The position numbers and the translations under genes are program-made. From the IMG/VR virus record IMGVR_UViG_3300028388_002866, positions 1 through 29,271 of that record: a DNA stretch of 29,271 bases. The stretch is one strand, 5' to 3'. This stretch comes from a virus. Shown one piece after another: positions 16,369 to 24,199 of this stretch. Each line of letters begins with the position of its first letter. Positions within the stretch are counted from its first letter, which is position 1. The notes under the pieces were generated by a model. That model ran no database searches and had not been told where the DNA came from. It saw nothing but the letters and a program-made list of their open reading frames with translations.

Positions 16369-19244
16369 GCACTGTATTAGATCTATTAAAAGCGGCAAGT
16401 CATAAATATATTAGACGTATACCGAAGGGCCGAGATAAACGAACAGGCCGCATGAGGTATGATTATGTTTACAAAGAGCATCACAGAGGCGGTATTTTAT
16501 CAGCTGTCGAAGATGTGGAAGCCGGCGCAGCGTTTAAACTACCCGACCCAAAAAGCGGGCAAGACGGACATTTCCATGTTGAAGCAGTTAAAGGGGATAA
16601 AATCACAGTAAAACATGATGAAACAGAGCGTAGCGTCACGATGACTAAGGCTGAGTTTAAAGCACTGCTTCAGAGGGAACACGGACAAGCGCTAAAAGAA
16701 ACCGCAAAGAAGCGCCGTGAGACTTACGAGCGCATGAAGCGAGAGAGCCCTAAAAGCATAGGGCTCAAAGCGGCTAAAAACCGAGCAGAACAACTTGAAC
16801 GTATGGCGGGTGTAGATAAGGTAGAAGAACCAGAAGAAGACCCCGAAAAAAAGATCAAACGCCTAAAGACTTTTATTGAGTATGCAAACAAAGTCCAACA
16901 CTTTATTTTAGACAATAAAGCAATGGACCATAGAGGAGCTAAAAGAGCTTTAGACCTTATCAGTGAGAGGTATCTTAGCGACGATTTCCGAAATATATTT
17001 ACTTACGATCAAGTCTTAGCAATGAGGCCCCCCGCCCAAAAGATTGACCTCGGAAAAATTATAAAGGATTCAGAAAAAAAGCTTATACAAACAGAAAACA
17101 AACTAAAAGCGGCAAAGAAAAAAGAAGCTAAGAGCGCCGATAACTTTGAGACTATGCCAGAGTCAAAAGAGCTCTCGAAAAAAGAAAAGGTTTTAGCTAA
17201 TCAAATCGAAGCCAGCGCAAAGAAAAACCTAGATTTCCTACAAAGAATCATTAAAACAAACAGGCGGGAATCTAACGAATATAGATTTAACAAAGCACTA
17301 AAAGCGGCCACTGAGAGAATCTTTTATGAGGTTGCAAAAACAGTAGGGTTAGATGAAGACTATTTATACTTTGCTAAGCGTACTCCATCTTTTTTACATA
17401 TAGATAAATCTCAAAATGCAGACTTTTTTAACAGCATATATGCGATTTATAACGGTGATACTAATGCGGAAAATGAAAACCTAGAAGTATACCACAAGAT
17501 CATAGAAAAATTAGTTGACCATACCGCCATGAACAGAAGCGGCGGCGGCGTGACGGCGGAAGAAAGACGCAACTTTAAAAAGTTAAGCCGACGATTCAAA
17601 GCCCAAGAAGATCTTATTTCTAAAAAGCTACTAAAACCGAAAAAAGAAGCTAAGAGTAAAGAGAACTTTGAGACTATGCCAGAGTCAAAAGAGCCCGCTC
17701 AAGAGCCCAAAGTACCAAGTAAGGCACAGCTAACAGACTTATTAAGTCAAATGAGCGATATATTAAAAGCCAAGCCGGAACTCAGAAACGACCCTAGAAT
17801 CGTTGGCCTATTCGGCACAGAGAGCAAGCCAACTGTTAATACAGACAAGCGCAATTCTGAAATAATGATTACCTTAGACGGCAAGCCGCAAAAGGGGAAA
17901 GTGAAATATAGAATCGTTGAAGCAGGTGACGCGATAGCCTCGCATGAGCCAATAGGATTTGGCCGGCGTGAAGATTACCCAGAAGGGATTCAAGAACGCA
18001 AGTATCACAGCGACAAAGCGGAAATGATGAAAGTGATTAGAAACGCACAGCAATTTGACCCCGCTTATTTAATCAATACAAATCCCGACGCGACCAACGG
18101 CCCGCCGGTAATGACGCCAGAAGGCATTGTACTTGGCGGAAATAGCCGAGTAATGAGCACGCAACGGGTCTATGCAAATCACCCAGAGAGCGCAGAACAA
18201 TATAAAGAGTTTCTGAAAAAGCAAGCAGACACATTTGGATTCGACCCTAACGAGGTTTCTAAATTCAAAGCGCCTTTACTAGTCCGAGAATACGAACCGA
18301 AAAAAGACACGAAAGACCATTTGGCAAAGCTAGTCAGAACCTTGAATGAGACAAAGACGCAAGGCATAGATGAAAGGCAATTAGGACTTGCAACGGCTGT
18401 TAAGATTAGGGACGGGCGGACACTAGGCGCTTTGAAAACATCACTTGCAGAGAGCTCATTTAACAACGTAGAAAACTTAATGACAAAACCTTCACCGGCA
18501 CTTGATAGATTTAAAGAAGCGCTTTTTGCGGACGGTGTACTTACAAATGAAAATATGAACGAGATGCTAAGACAAGCAGACGGCACATTCACCGGACGCG
18601 GACGCGATTTTATTAAGTCCATGTTAGTGGGTTATGTGGTCCGAGATAGTGATCTGTTAGAAGGTTTGAGCACAAGCACAATTAATCACTTGTCAACAGC
18701 GATCAGTAAGCTTTCAAGCGCCGGTATTAATGATCATGCACAGAAAGCCCTGCAAGATGCGATTGAAGTATATCATCATGCAGTAGCGCGGGACCGATTA
18801 AAGCGCGGTATGACGCCACAAGCCCGCAATGAAAATATAAATGATATAATGCTCTCAGAACGTGAGCTATTTAATACAGAGCCGAAAGACGGTGAGACAG
18901 AAGAACAGAAAGCCCAGCGAGAAAAACAAGCCCGATTTGCAAAGACCAAAGAGCGCGTAAGTAAGGACCCCCTTGCAAGCTCATTCTTAAAGATCTTAAC
19001 TTTAAGTGTGGGAACCCGCAAATTAAGCGAACAAATGGACAAGTTTTTAAAATTGACCGAAGATACAGGCGTTATTGACATGTTCGGAGGGAGCTCTCGC
19101 GTTTCATTTGATGATGCTGCAAGAAAGCTATCAAAGGACCTTGCGCGGGACTTTGGAATAGAAGATCAATTATATGAGATTAAAAAGAGTCTTGCGCTTC
19201 TTAATTTCTACAAAGGTTTCTTAGATGCTAGTCTTAGACGCTGA
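16365..19244 (+). CDS. Giant protein with shared module, NFETMPE repeats and DdrB/ParB-like domain (polyvalent protein C)
   Basis: 959 residues. Residues 12-137 are the shared module. Residues about 150-490 are helical linker with NFETMPE motifs at 260 and 434. Residues about 495-720 resemble the DdrB-like ParB superfamily domain: INTNPDATNGPPVMTPEG, then IVLGGNSRVMSTQRV (GGNSR at 591-595, the ParB-type nucleotide-binding arginine motif), followed by a VRTLNETKTQGIDERQLGLA stretch. The C-terminal ~230 residues are helical and unrecognised. DdrB/ParB domains recur in phage and conjugative-element polyvalent proteins and may bind or cleave DNA/nucleotides. An AAGGGA ribosome site precedes the ATG. 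It ends 20 nt inside the MuF gene, tying it to head assembly. Entry into the virion is inference. Confidence 0.82.
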   Translation: MSTVLDLLKAASHKYIRRIPKGRDKRTGRMRYDYVYKEHHRGGILSAVEDVEAGAAFKLPDPKSGQDGHFHVEAVKGDKITVKHDETERSVTMTKAEFKALLQREHGQALKETAKKRRETYERMKRESPKSIGLKAAKNRAEQLERMAGVDKVEEPEEDPEKKIKRLKTFIEYANKVQHFILDNKAMDHRGAKRALDLISERYLSDDFRNIFTYDQVLAMRPPAQKIDLGKIIKDSEKKLIQTENKLKAAKKKEAKSADNFETMPESKELSKKEKVLANQIEASAKKNLDFLQRIIKTNRRESNEYRFNKALKAATERIFYEVAKTVGLDEDYLYFAKRTPSFLHIDKSQNADFFNSIYAIYNGDTNAENENLEVYHKIIEKLVDHTAMNRSGGGVTAEERRNFKKLSRRFKAQEDLISKKLLKPKKEAKSKENFETMPESKEPAQEPKVPSKAQLTDLLSQMSDILKAKPELRNDPRIVGLFGTESKPTVNTDKRNSEIMITLDGKPQKGKVKYRIVEAGDAIASHEPIGFGRREDYPEGIQERKYHSDKAEMMKVIRNAQQFDPAYLINTNPDATNGPPVMTPEGIVLGGNSRVMSTQRVYANHPESAEQYKEFLKKQADTFGFDPNEVSKFKAPLLVREYEPKKDTKDHLAKLVRTLNETKTQGIDERQLGLATAVKIRDGRTLGALKTSLAESSFNNVENLMTKPSPALDRFKEALFADGVLTNENMNEMLRQADGTFTGRGRDFIKSMLVGYVVRDSDLLEGLSTSTINHLSTAISKLSSAGINDHAQKALQDAIEVYHHAVARDRLKRGMTPQARNENINDIMLSERELFNTEPKDGETEEQKAQREKQARFAKTKERVSKDPLASSFLKILTLSVGTRKLSEQMDKFLKLTEDTGVIDMFGGSSRVSFDDAARKLSKDLARDFGIEDQLYEIKKSLALLNFYKGFLDASLRR
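16395..16775 (+). repeat. Shared module, copy 3
   Basis: Encodes about residues 11-137 of the 959-residue protein. Bases 16395-16492 are nearly identical to 7522-7619 (five synonymous differences). Here the module is at the extreme N-terminus, as in the first helicase, whereas in the 1384-residue protein it follows 150 other residues. Confidence 0.9.
17139..17162 (+). repeat. DNFETMPE motif copy
   Basis: Identical at base level to the copy at 9673-9696. It is followed by SKELSKKEK and preceded by a Lys/Ala-rich helix. Confidence 0.9.
17661..17684 (+). repeat. ENFETMPE motif copy
   Basis: Same bases as the copy at 17139-17162 except GAG for the first codon (GAT there). It precedes SKEPAQEPK, a Pro/Glu-rich linker leading to the DdrB-like part. 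Confidence 0.9.
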
Positions 19245-20232
19245 GCGCCGGACGCGCCAAAATATACGCGATCATTATGACGCCTTGTGCATTGAGCTTT
19301 TAGGCGTACGGGGAAGCGGTCTGAGTCAAGAACGTGTGAAAGCATTAATCAGAGCTCAATTAGTAGACCCGAGCGCGTTAAATGGTTTTAATGTAAATAG
19401 TTTAGACGAACCTTTAAATCCGATTTTGTTCATTCGGCGAATAGGCCCCTTGTACGCGAGAGCAAATCCGCGAGAACGCGCCAGAATGAGGCAGTACACT
19501 CTCCAGCAATGGCAACGGGAATTAAGAGGCTATGAACCACCGCCGGCGGTGCGATATACGCCGCCAATGGACAGACCAGAGGCGCCTAGTCAAAGCACAG
19601 TAGAGCAAAGCGCAATACCGGACAGCTTTGGAACAGCAGACCGAGCAAGTTTAGTAAGTGCGTTCCAATCAATGGGCGGTTATATACGCGGGTTAGGCGC
19701 GAGATTTGCGGACGAAGCCAGCGCTATAATTTTTGAAGATTGGAACGGGGAGCAGCTATTAAGCACACCCGACCCCCAACGCCGAGCAGATATGCTCAAA
19801 GTGATTAGAGAGGAAGTAGGCGCGGCTGTACTCACAAAAGATACAGCGCGAGAAGTAGCGCGTAGGATAAGACAGCGGAGCGATGATCTCGCAAGAAACT
19901 TTGACCGAATAGCCGAAACTGAATTACAGGCGGTCCATAACGAAGGACAAATTATCCAAGCCGTAGAAATTGACGGAGAAACGGCGCGAGTTGCGCGTAT
20001 TCCCGAATCCGGCGCATGTGGTTTTTGTAAAGAGGCTTTTTTAAATAGCGAGGGCTCACCTCAAATTTTCAATGTAGTAGATCTTATTGCAAACGGGGCA
20101 AACGTGGGAAGAAAGCGGAAAGATTGGCTGCCTAGTGCCTATCCCATGCACCCTAATTGTCGGTGTGATACAATTCCCGTTGGACCTAATCAAACGATCA
20201 CAAGAACAGGGAGATTAAAAAGTGTGGATTAA
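19225..20232 (+). CDS. MuF-like (SPP1 gp7-type) minor head protein
   Basis: 335 residues. The C-terminal part is a classical MuF domain: RIAETELQAVHNEGQ at 228-242, CGFC with Cys265/Cys268, and the HPNCRC signature at 309-314 (His309, Cys312, Cys314), which together may bind a metal. MuF proteins sit inside the head near the portal and are linked to early head assembly and to packaging of cargo proteins. Residues 1-135 are helical then Pro-rich. The start is ATG 19225, with AAGG at 19213-19216; it overlaps the preceding giant gene by 20 nt and the next gene by 11 nt. This tight coupling supports a link between the giant proteins and the capsid. Confidence 0.88.
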   Translation: MLVLDAERRTRQNIRDHYDALCIELLGVRGSGLSQERVKALIRAQLVDPSALNGFNVNSLDEPLNPILFIRRIGPLYARANPRERARMRQYTLQQWQRELRGYEPPPAVRYTPPMDRPEAPSQSTVEQSAIPDSFGTADRASLVSAFQSMGGYIRGLGARFADEASAIIFEDWNGEQLLSTPDPQRRADMLKVIREEVGAAVLTKDTAREVARRIRQRSDDLARNFDRIAETELQAVHNEGQIIQAVEIDGETARVARIPESGACGFCKEAFLNSEGSPQIFNVVDLIANGANVGRKRKDWLPSAYPMHPNCRCDTIPVGPNQTITRTGRLKSVD

Positions 20233-20923
20233 TTTATATAAAGCTGAGCGCATTGATAGTGACGACAATATAGCTAAAATTGCGGGCGTTATTAGTACAG
20301 ATGAAATTGACTTACAAGGCGAATCAGTTAAGCAAGACGGGCTCGACTTTGAGTATTTTCTAAAAAAAGGCTGCTTTAACTATGAGCATAAAGCCGGTGC
20401 AGAGAACATGCTTGGTTATCCTACGAAAGTACGCCAGCGTAAAGGCTATACAGAAGTAGAAGGTGTACTTTTACTCGACAAGCCCAAAGCCCGCGACATT
20501 TACCAGACCGCGCAGGCGCTCCAGAAAGCAGGGAGGCAAAGAACACTTGGTTTTAGTATCGAGGGTCAAGTTTTAGAGCGTGATTCAATGAAGCCGCAAC
20601 TTGTGACGAAAGCGCGTGTCATTAATTGCGCGATTACCTCAAACCCTATCAACCCGAACACAAGCCTTGAGCTTATGAAGTCTATCCTTGCAATAAACAA
20701 GGGCGCCGTAGGCTATCAAACGCCTTCTCAAGCAAGTGTAAATGGAGTAGGAAACCTTGTACCACAACAGTTATCTAACGTGCTTTCTAACGCATCTAGC
20801 GAATTACGTTTGAAAGATCAGCGTTTAGCTAGTACAATAAAAACACTGAACAAACTTTTACCTAATGCGCCAATGGCTGAGCTAGTGCGTATTTCAAAAA
20901 AACTTATTTTAGGAGATTCATAA
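20222..20923 (+). CDS. HK97-type prohead serine protease with capsid-like C-terminal tail
   Basis: 233 residues, GTG start overlapping the MuF gene. The fold is the HK97 prohead protease family: IAGVISTDEIDLQGESV, FNYEH with His56 and RTLGFSIEG with Ser112 as the catalytic pair, and ARVINCAITSNPINP at 131-145, typical of the family end. The protease matures the capsid by cleaving scaffold and capsid precursors, then itself. From about residue 150 the sequence departs from the family and instead matches the N-terminus of the major capsid protein: KSILAINKGAVGYQTP at 153-168 and NLVPQQLSNVLSNASS at 178-193. This tail could be a self-cleavage site, an assembly peptide or a leftover of duplication. 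A TAATG overlap joins it to the scaffold. Confidence 0.88.
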   Translation: MWINLYKAERIDSDDNIAKIAGVISTDEIDLQGESVKQDGLDFEYFLKKGCFNYEHKAGAENMLGYPTKVRQRKGYTEVEGVLLLDKPKARDIYQTAQALQKAGRQRTLGFSIEGQVLERDSMKPQLVTKARVINCAITSNPINPNTSLELMKSILAINKGAVGYQTPSQASVNGVGNLVPQQLSNVLSNASSELRLKDQRLASTIKTLNKLLPNAPMAELVRISKKLILGDS

Positions 20924-21501
20924 TGGATTCAGCAGAATTGATCCGCATGATGACTAGCGCCGGAGTCTCGCAAGACGTGGCGGAGAGCCGCGCAAATGAC
21001 TTTGTGCGTGAGCAAAGTGACAATGAGACATTTGAAAAGTCACTTGCAGCACTAGAGGACGTTGCACTTGCGCAACGTGAAGCAGAACAAGCGCATGAGG
21101 ACCGCTTAGTAAAGGCTTTTGACGACGGTCAAAGCTCAGTAGCGGAAGCAATTGCACCCGCTCTTGATTCTCTGCTTGTCGAGCAACGTGCTCAGAATGA
21201 AGCACTTTGCAAGGGGCTTACCGGCGCTTTAGAATTGATCAAGAGTCTAAAAGCTGACATTCAAACTTTAAAAGGTCAAGTACCCGTAGAAGCGCCGGCA
21301 ATGGCTAAAAGCGTTTCTTACTTACCTTCACCGGCAGACCAAAGCACCGAAAATGGCGACTTGAGCCGTGACGAGCTTTTTAAGTCACTCGGTGAAATCT
21401 CAACCAATTCACCAGAACGCGCGGCAGATCTTATGAAGGCGGCTGCACTACTTGAGTCCGGTGTCAACCCTAGCGAAATCAAGAGCCGTTTCAACATCTA
21501 A
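20923..21501 (+). CDS. Probable head scaffolding protein
   Basis: 192 residues, strongly acidic and helical through about residue 120 (repeated Glu/Ala/Gln/Leu patterns, likely coiled coil around 80-115), then a Pro/Ser linker and a short C-terminal helix (SRDELFKSLGEI, AADLMKAAALLESG). Position between protease and major capsid protein, size, and low complexity are what scaffolding proteins show; there is little sequence conservation in such families, so the call is mostly from context. Start ATG 20923 overlaps the protease stop by one base, with AGGAG at 20911-20915. Confidence 0.72.
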   Translation: MDSAELIRMMTSAGVSQDVAESRANDFVREQSDNETFEKSLAALEDVALAQREAEQAHEDRLVKAFDDGQSSVAEAIAPALDSLLVEQRAQNEALCKGLTGALELIKSLKADIQTLKGQVPVEAPAMAKSVSYLPSPADQSTENGDLSRDELFKSLGEISTNSPERAADLMKAAALLESGVNPSEIKSRFNI

Positions 21502-21505
21502 GGAG
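21501..21505 (+). promoter_or_regulatory. Strong ribosome site setting the capsid start at 21512
   Basis: AGGAG lies 6 nt before ATG 21512 and begins at the last base of the scaffold stop. It decides against the in-frame upstream ATG at 21452, which lies inside the scaffold gene and has no comparable site. Confidence 0.8.
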
Positions 21506-21511
21506 TTTATT

Positions 21512-22963
21512 ATGTCTTATGGAGTACCTTCAAGCGCCGACATGGCCGCACTAATGGGACAATTACAAAAAGCAAATAGTAGCTATGTAGGCTACCAAAC
21601 CCCCCTTGTTCCTCAAGGCGGAAGTCAAACAGCTAACAACATTTCACCGCTTGTTCCCCAGCAATTAGCTCAAACTTTGAGCATTGCTACATCTAGCATG
21701 AACGATCTTAAATTGTGGCCTATGCTTTCAAAAGTAGCGGCGCAAAATACAGTTGTCGAATATAACCGAGTTTTACAGCACGGTGCAGAACACGCCCCTT
21801 TCATTGCAGAGGGTGGGACCGCCGCACTAAACCGCTCTACTTATGAGAAAGTAGCTGTACAAATTAAGTACATGGCCGAGCGTCGCGAAGTCACTGATCA
21901 AGCTTCAATGGTGAACATCGTTGGGCCTAGCGCTGACGGCATCGCAGAAGAAACTCGCCGAGGTACAGAGAACCTATTACGCCGCCTTGAAAAAGAATTA
22001 TTTCATGGCGATAGCTCTCTAAACCCTCTTGCATGGGACGGTATTATTAAGCAGATCAAAGACGGCGGCAACGTTGCAGATTTGCGCGGTAAGGCGCCTT
22101 CTGCATTGTATCTTTCTGAGATTCTAGGCGCTCTTTACTCTGCCCCGTTCTACGGCATGATTTCACACATTCTTGTGACTCCTAAGGTGCTGTCTGAGCT
22201 TATTAAGCAAACTGTACATCACGGACGCCATGACCAAATTCAGATTAATTCGGGCAACGTGACCTTTGGAGCTCAAAGCATTTCAATTACCGGTCCTTAT
22301 GGTCCGATTCCTGTCATTGCTTGCCCGTTCTTAGAGCGTCATGATCGTATTGCACCTGCTTTAGCAACTAGTGCAGTTTTTGACGGCACTGTGACCGCGC
22401 CTACCATTAGCGTTGCGGCTGCGGCTGCTCAAAATGCTGCTTCTAAGTTTGTAGCGGCGGATGCGGGTGATTATATCTATCGCGTTGTACCTGTCGGTAA
22501 AAACGGCATTGGTGAGGCGGTTGATACTGCGGCTGTTTCAGTAGTCAGTGGTGACCAAGTGACCTTTACTATTGCTCAAACTAACTCAGCAGAAGTTGAT
22601 TTCTACCGCGTTTATCGAAGCAAGCCAGACGCGGCAAACGCTGACGGCGCCTTACTTGTCGGTGAAGTAAAACGCACCGGTGCGGCTACTGTTTTCACAG
22701 ATAACAATTTAGACATTCCGGGAGCTTCGGACATTGTATTTGTAAATCAAAGCCCTGACTACATGTGCTACTACCAGATGCTTTCACTTGTACGCCGTCC
22801 TCTTGCGCAGCTTTCAACAAGCTATCCTTTCCTCTTAATGATGTTTGGTGCGCCGGCTGTTAAATTGCCTAACAAGATGTTTGTTGTAAAGAACGCGGGT
22901 GTTAATGCTTCAAGCGGTCTTAGCAATGTTTCTGACCCTGTACTTTTAGGTCTACGCCCTTAA
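21512..22963 (+). CDS. Major capsid protein with inserted Ig/FN3-like domain
   Basis: 483 residues. Residues about 50-285 and 405-470 look like a phage major capsid protein: LVPQQLAQTLSIATSSMNDLKLWPML, VVEYNRV...PFIAEGG, a YEKVAVQIKYMAERREVTDQ strand-helix pattern, and LVTPKVLSEL. Between about 290 and 405 sits an extra beta-rich segment (Ala-rich linker, GDYIYRVVPVGKNGIGEA, VDFYRVYRSKPD) that resembles a fibronectin type III or Ig-like domain, likely displayed on the capsid surface. Codon use is visibly smoother (more CGC/CGT and GCT) than in neighbours, as expected for a highly expressed gene. The N-terminal ~60 residues are shared with the protease tail and might be removed on maturation. 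Confidence 0.9.
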   Translation: MSYGVPSSADMAALMGQLQKANSSYVGYQTPLVPQGGSQTANNISPLVPQQLAQTLSIATSSMNDLKLWPMLSKVAAQNTVVEYNRVLQHGAEHAPFIAEGGTAALNRSTYEKVAVQIKYMAERREVTDQASMVNIVGPSADGIAEETRRGTENLLRRLEKELFHGDSSLNPLAWDGIIKQIKDGGNVADLRGKAPSALYLSEILGALYSAPFYGMISHILVTPKVLSELIKQTVHHGRHDQIQINSGNVTFGAQSISITGPYGPIPVIACPFLERHDRIAPALATSAVFDGTVTAPTISVAAAAAQNAASKFVAADAGDYIYRVVPVGKNGIGEAVDTAAVSVVSGDQVTFTIAQTNSAEVDFYRVYRSKPDAANADGALLVGEVKRTGAATVFTDNNLDIPGASDIVFVNQSPDYMCYYQMLSLVRRPLAQLSTSYPFLLMMFGAPAVKLPNKMFVVKNAGVNASSGLSNVSDPVLLGLRP

Positions 22964-22994
22964 TATAACTACCAACATACAGAGGATAAAATAA

Positions 22995-23219
22995 ATGTGG
23001 ATTTGTGAACATCGACAAAATGGCGAGCTTTCAATTGCTGACGGGACTGTACTTATTAAAGATTACAGAATTGTCAGTGAATTGAGTGAGGCACAGAAAG
23101 CAAAACTACATTTATTACCTCGTTGGAAATTTATTGAGGACGCTAAAAAAGCAGAACAGAAAACCGAGGAACCTAAGCCGGTCAAGCGCCGGCGAGGGCG
23201 ACCTAAAAAAAATCAGTAG
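22995..23219 (+). CDS. Small head-associated protein with AT-hook-like basic tail
   Basis: 74 residues. The first ~50 residues (MWICEHRQNGELSIADGTVL and on) are compact and unrecognised. The tail KPVKRRRGRPKKNQ contains a GRP core flanked by Arg/Lys, the AT-hook pattern that binds the minor groove of AT-rich DNA. A GAGGA site at 22982-22986 precedes the ATG. Located between the major capsid protein and the connector, it could contact DNA at the head vertex, but that is a guess; short basic tails also occur by chance. Confidence 0.7.
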   Translation: MWICEHRQNGELSIADGTVLIKDYRIVSELSEAQKAKLHLLPRWKFIEDAKKAEQKTEEPKPVKRRRGRPKKNQ

Positions 23220-23228
23220 GGCGGGAAC

Positions 23229-24188
23229 ATGGCTACAATTAGTGAACGTGGTTTTGGTGTAGATTACCTAAAACAAACATATTTACTTGGCGTTGATCTT
23301 ACTTTGGATGACGGTAGCCCCTACCCCACAGATATATTTTCTAGCTCAATTGTCCAAGCGGAACGCGCTGTTAGTGACGAGCTAGGACTAACATTCTCAC
23401 CACAAACTTTTGCGGAGAGACACGACAAAGAACCCGACGCCGCGCCGGCATGGTTTCCGATTAGGACACGATACCGGCCATTAGTCAGTGTTGAAAAATT
23501 AAATGTAATTTACGGCCAGAGTACAACGCGGGCAGAGTTGCCTCCACAGTGGGCCACAATTACCGAACCTATTGCCGGACAGATTCACATAGTCCCGACA
23601 ACCGAAGGCGCGAGCTCATATATTATGAGCGGCGGCCTACCTGTCATCTTAGGACTTGGCGGGCTCCATGCGCAGTATTATATACCCGCGTATTTCGAGC
23701 TTGAGTATTTAGCCGGCTTCCCCTTGTACAAAGGGACCGCGACAATACAACAAGGTCAAACTAGCCTTGAAATTACGACCCCACAACGTTTCACAGACCG
23801 CTATGACGTGGCTTTAACGTTGCCGCAAGGTGTGAGCGGAGCAGTAAATAACAAGCGCTTTGATAGCTTTACTATTGAGCTTGATCAAGCTGCGCAAAAT
23901 AATTTAGACGTTCAATGGACAATCGACACACTACCCGCAGATATAGTAAGAGCGGTATGTTTGAAAGCGTCTTTATTAACGCTAGATGTAGCGGGTGACT
24001 TGATCAGTGGCGCCGGTATTGCTTCGGTAAGTACCAGCTTAGACGGCTTGAGCCAGAACATTAACACTACATCGAGCGCTACCAATTCGGGATATGGTGC
24101 GCGTGTGATTCAATTCACAAAAGAGTACAAGGAGCTCATGGCGACATTAAAGGCGACTTATAGAGCAATGAACATTGCAGCGCTTTAA
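23229..24188 (+). CDS. Head-tail connector / adaptor protein
   Basis: 319 residues. The N-terminal part (a helical pair around residues 35-52, FSSSIVQAERAVSDELGL) and the C-terminal part (IVRAVCLKASLLTLDVAGDL, SGYGARVIQFTKEYKELMATLKATYR) are typical of phage head-completion or adaptor proteins that bind under the portal. The middle, with a repeated short strand pattern, may be an insertion, because many adaptors are only 100-200 residues long. Position directly after the capsid gene and before neck genes supports this. Family assignment is by general pattern, not a specific motif. Confidence 0.7.
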   Translation: MATISERGFGVDYLKQTYLLGVDLTLDDGSPYPTDIFSSSIVQAERAVSDELGLTFSPQTFAERHDKEPDAAPAWFPIRTRYRPLVSVEKLNVIYGQSTTRAELPPQWATITEPIAGQIHIVPTTEGASSYIMSGGLPVILGLGGLHAQYYIPAYFELEYLAGFPLYKGTATIQQGQTSLEITTPQRFTDRYDVALTLPQGVSGAVNNKRFDSFTIELDQAAQNNLDVQWTIDTLPADIVRAVCLKASLLTLDVAGDLISGAGIASVSTSLDGLSQNINTTSSATNSGYGARVIQFTKEYKELMATLKATYRAMNIAAL

Positions 24189-24199
24189 GGGGGCTTAAT

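Noticed and set aside
21452-21511. Longer capsid protein beginning at the in-frame ATG 21452
   Set aside because: It would lie inside the scaffold gene; ATG 21512 has a strong AGGAG site and a normal position after the scaffold stop.
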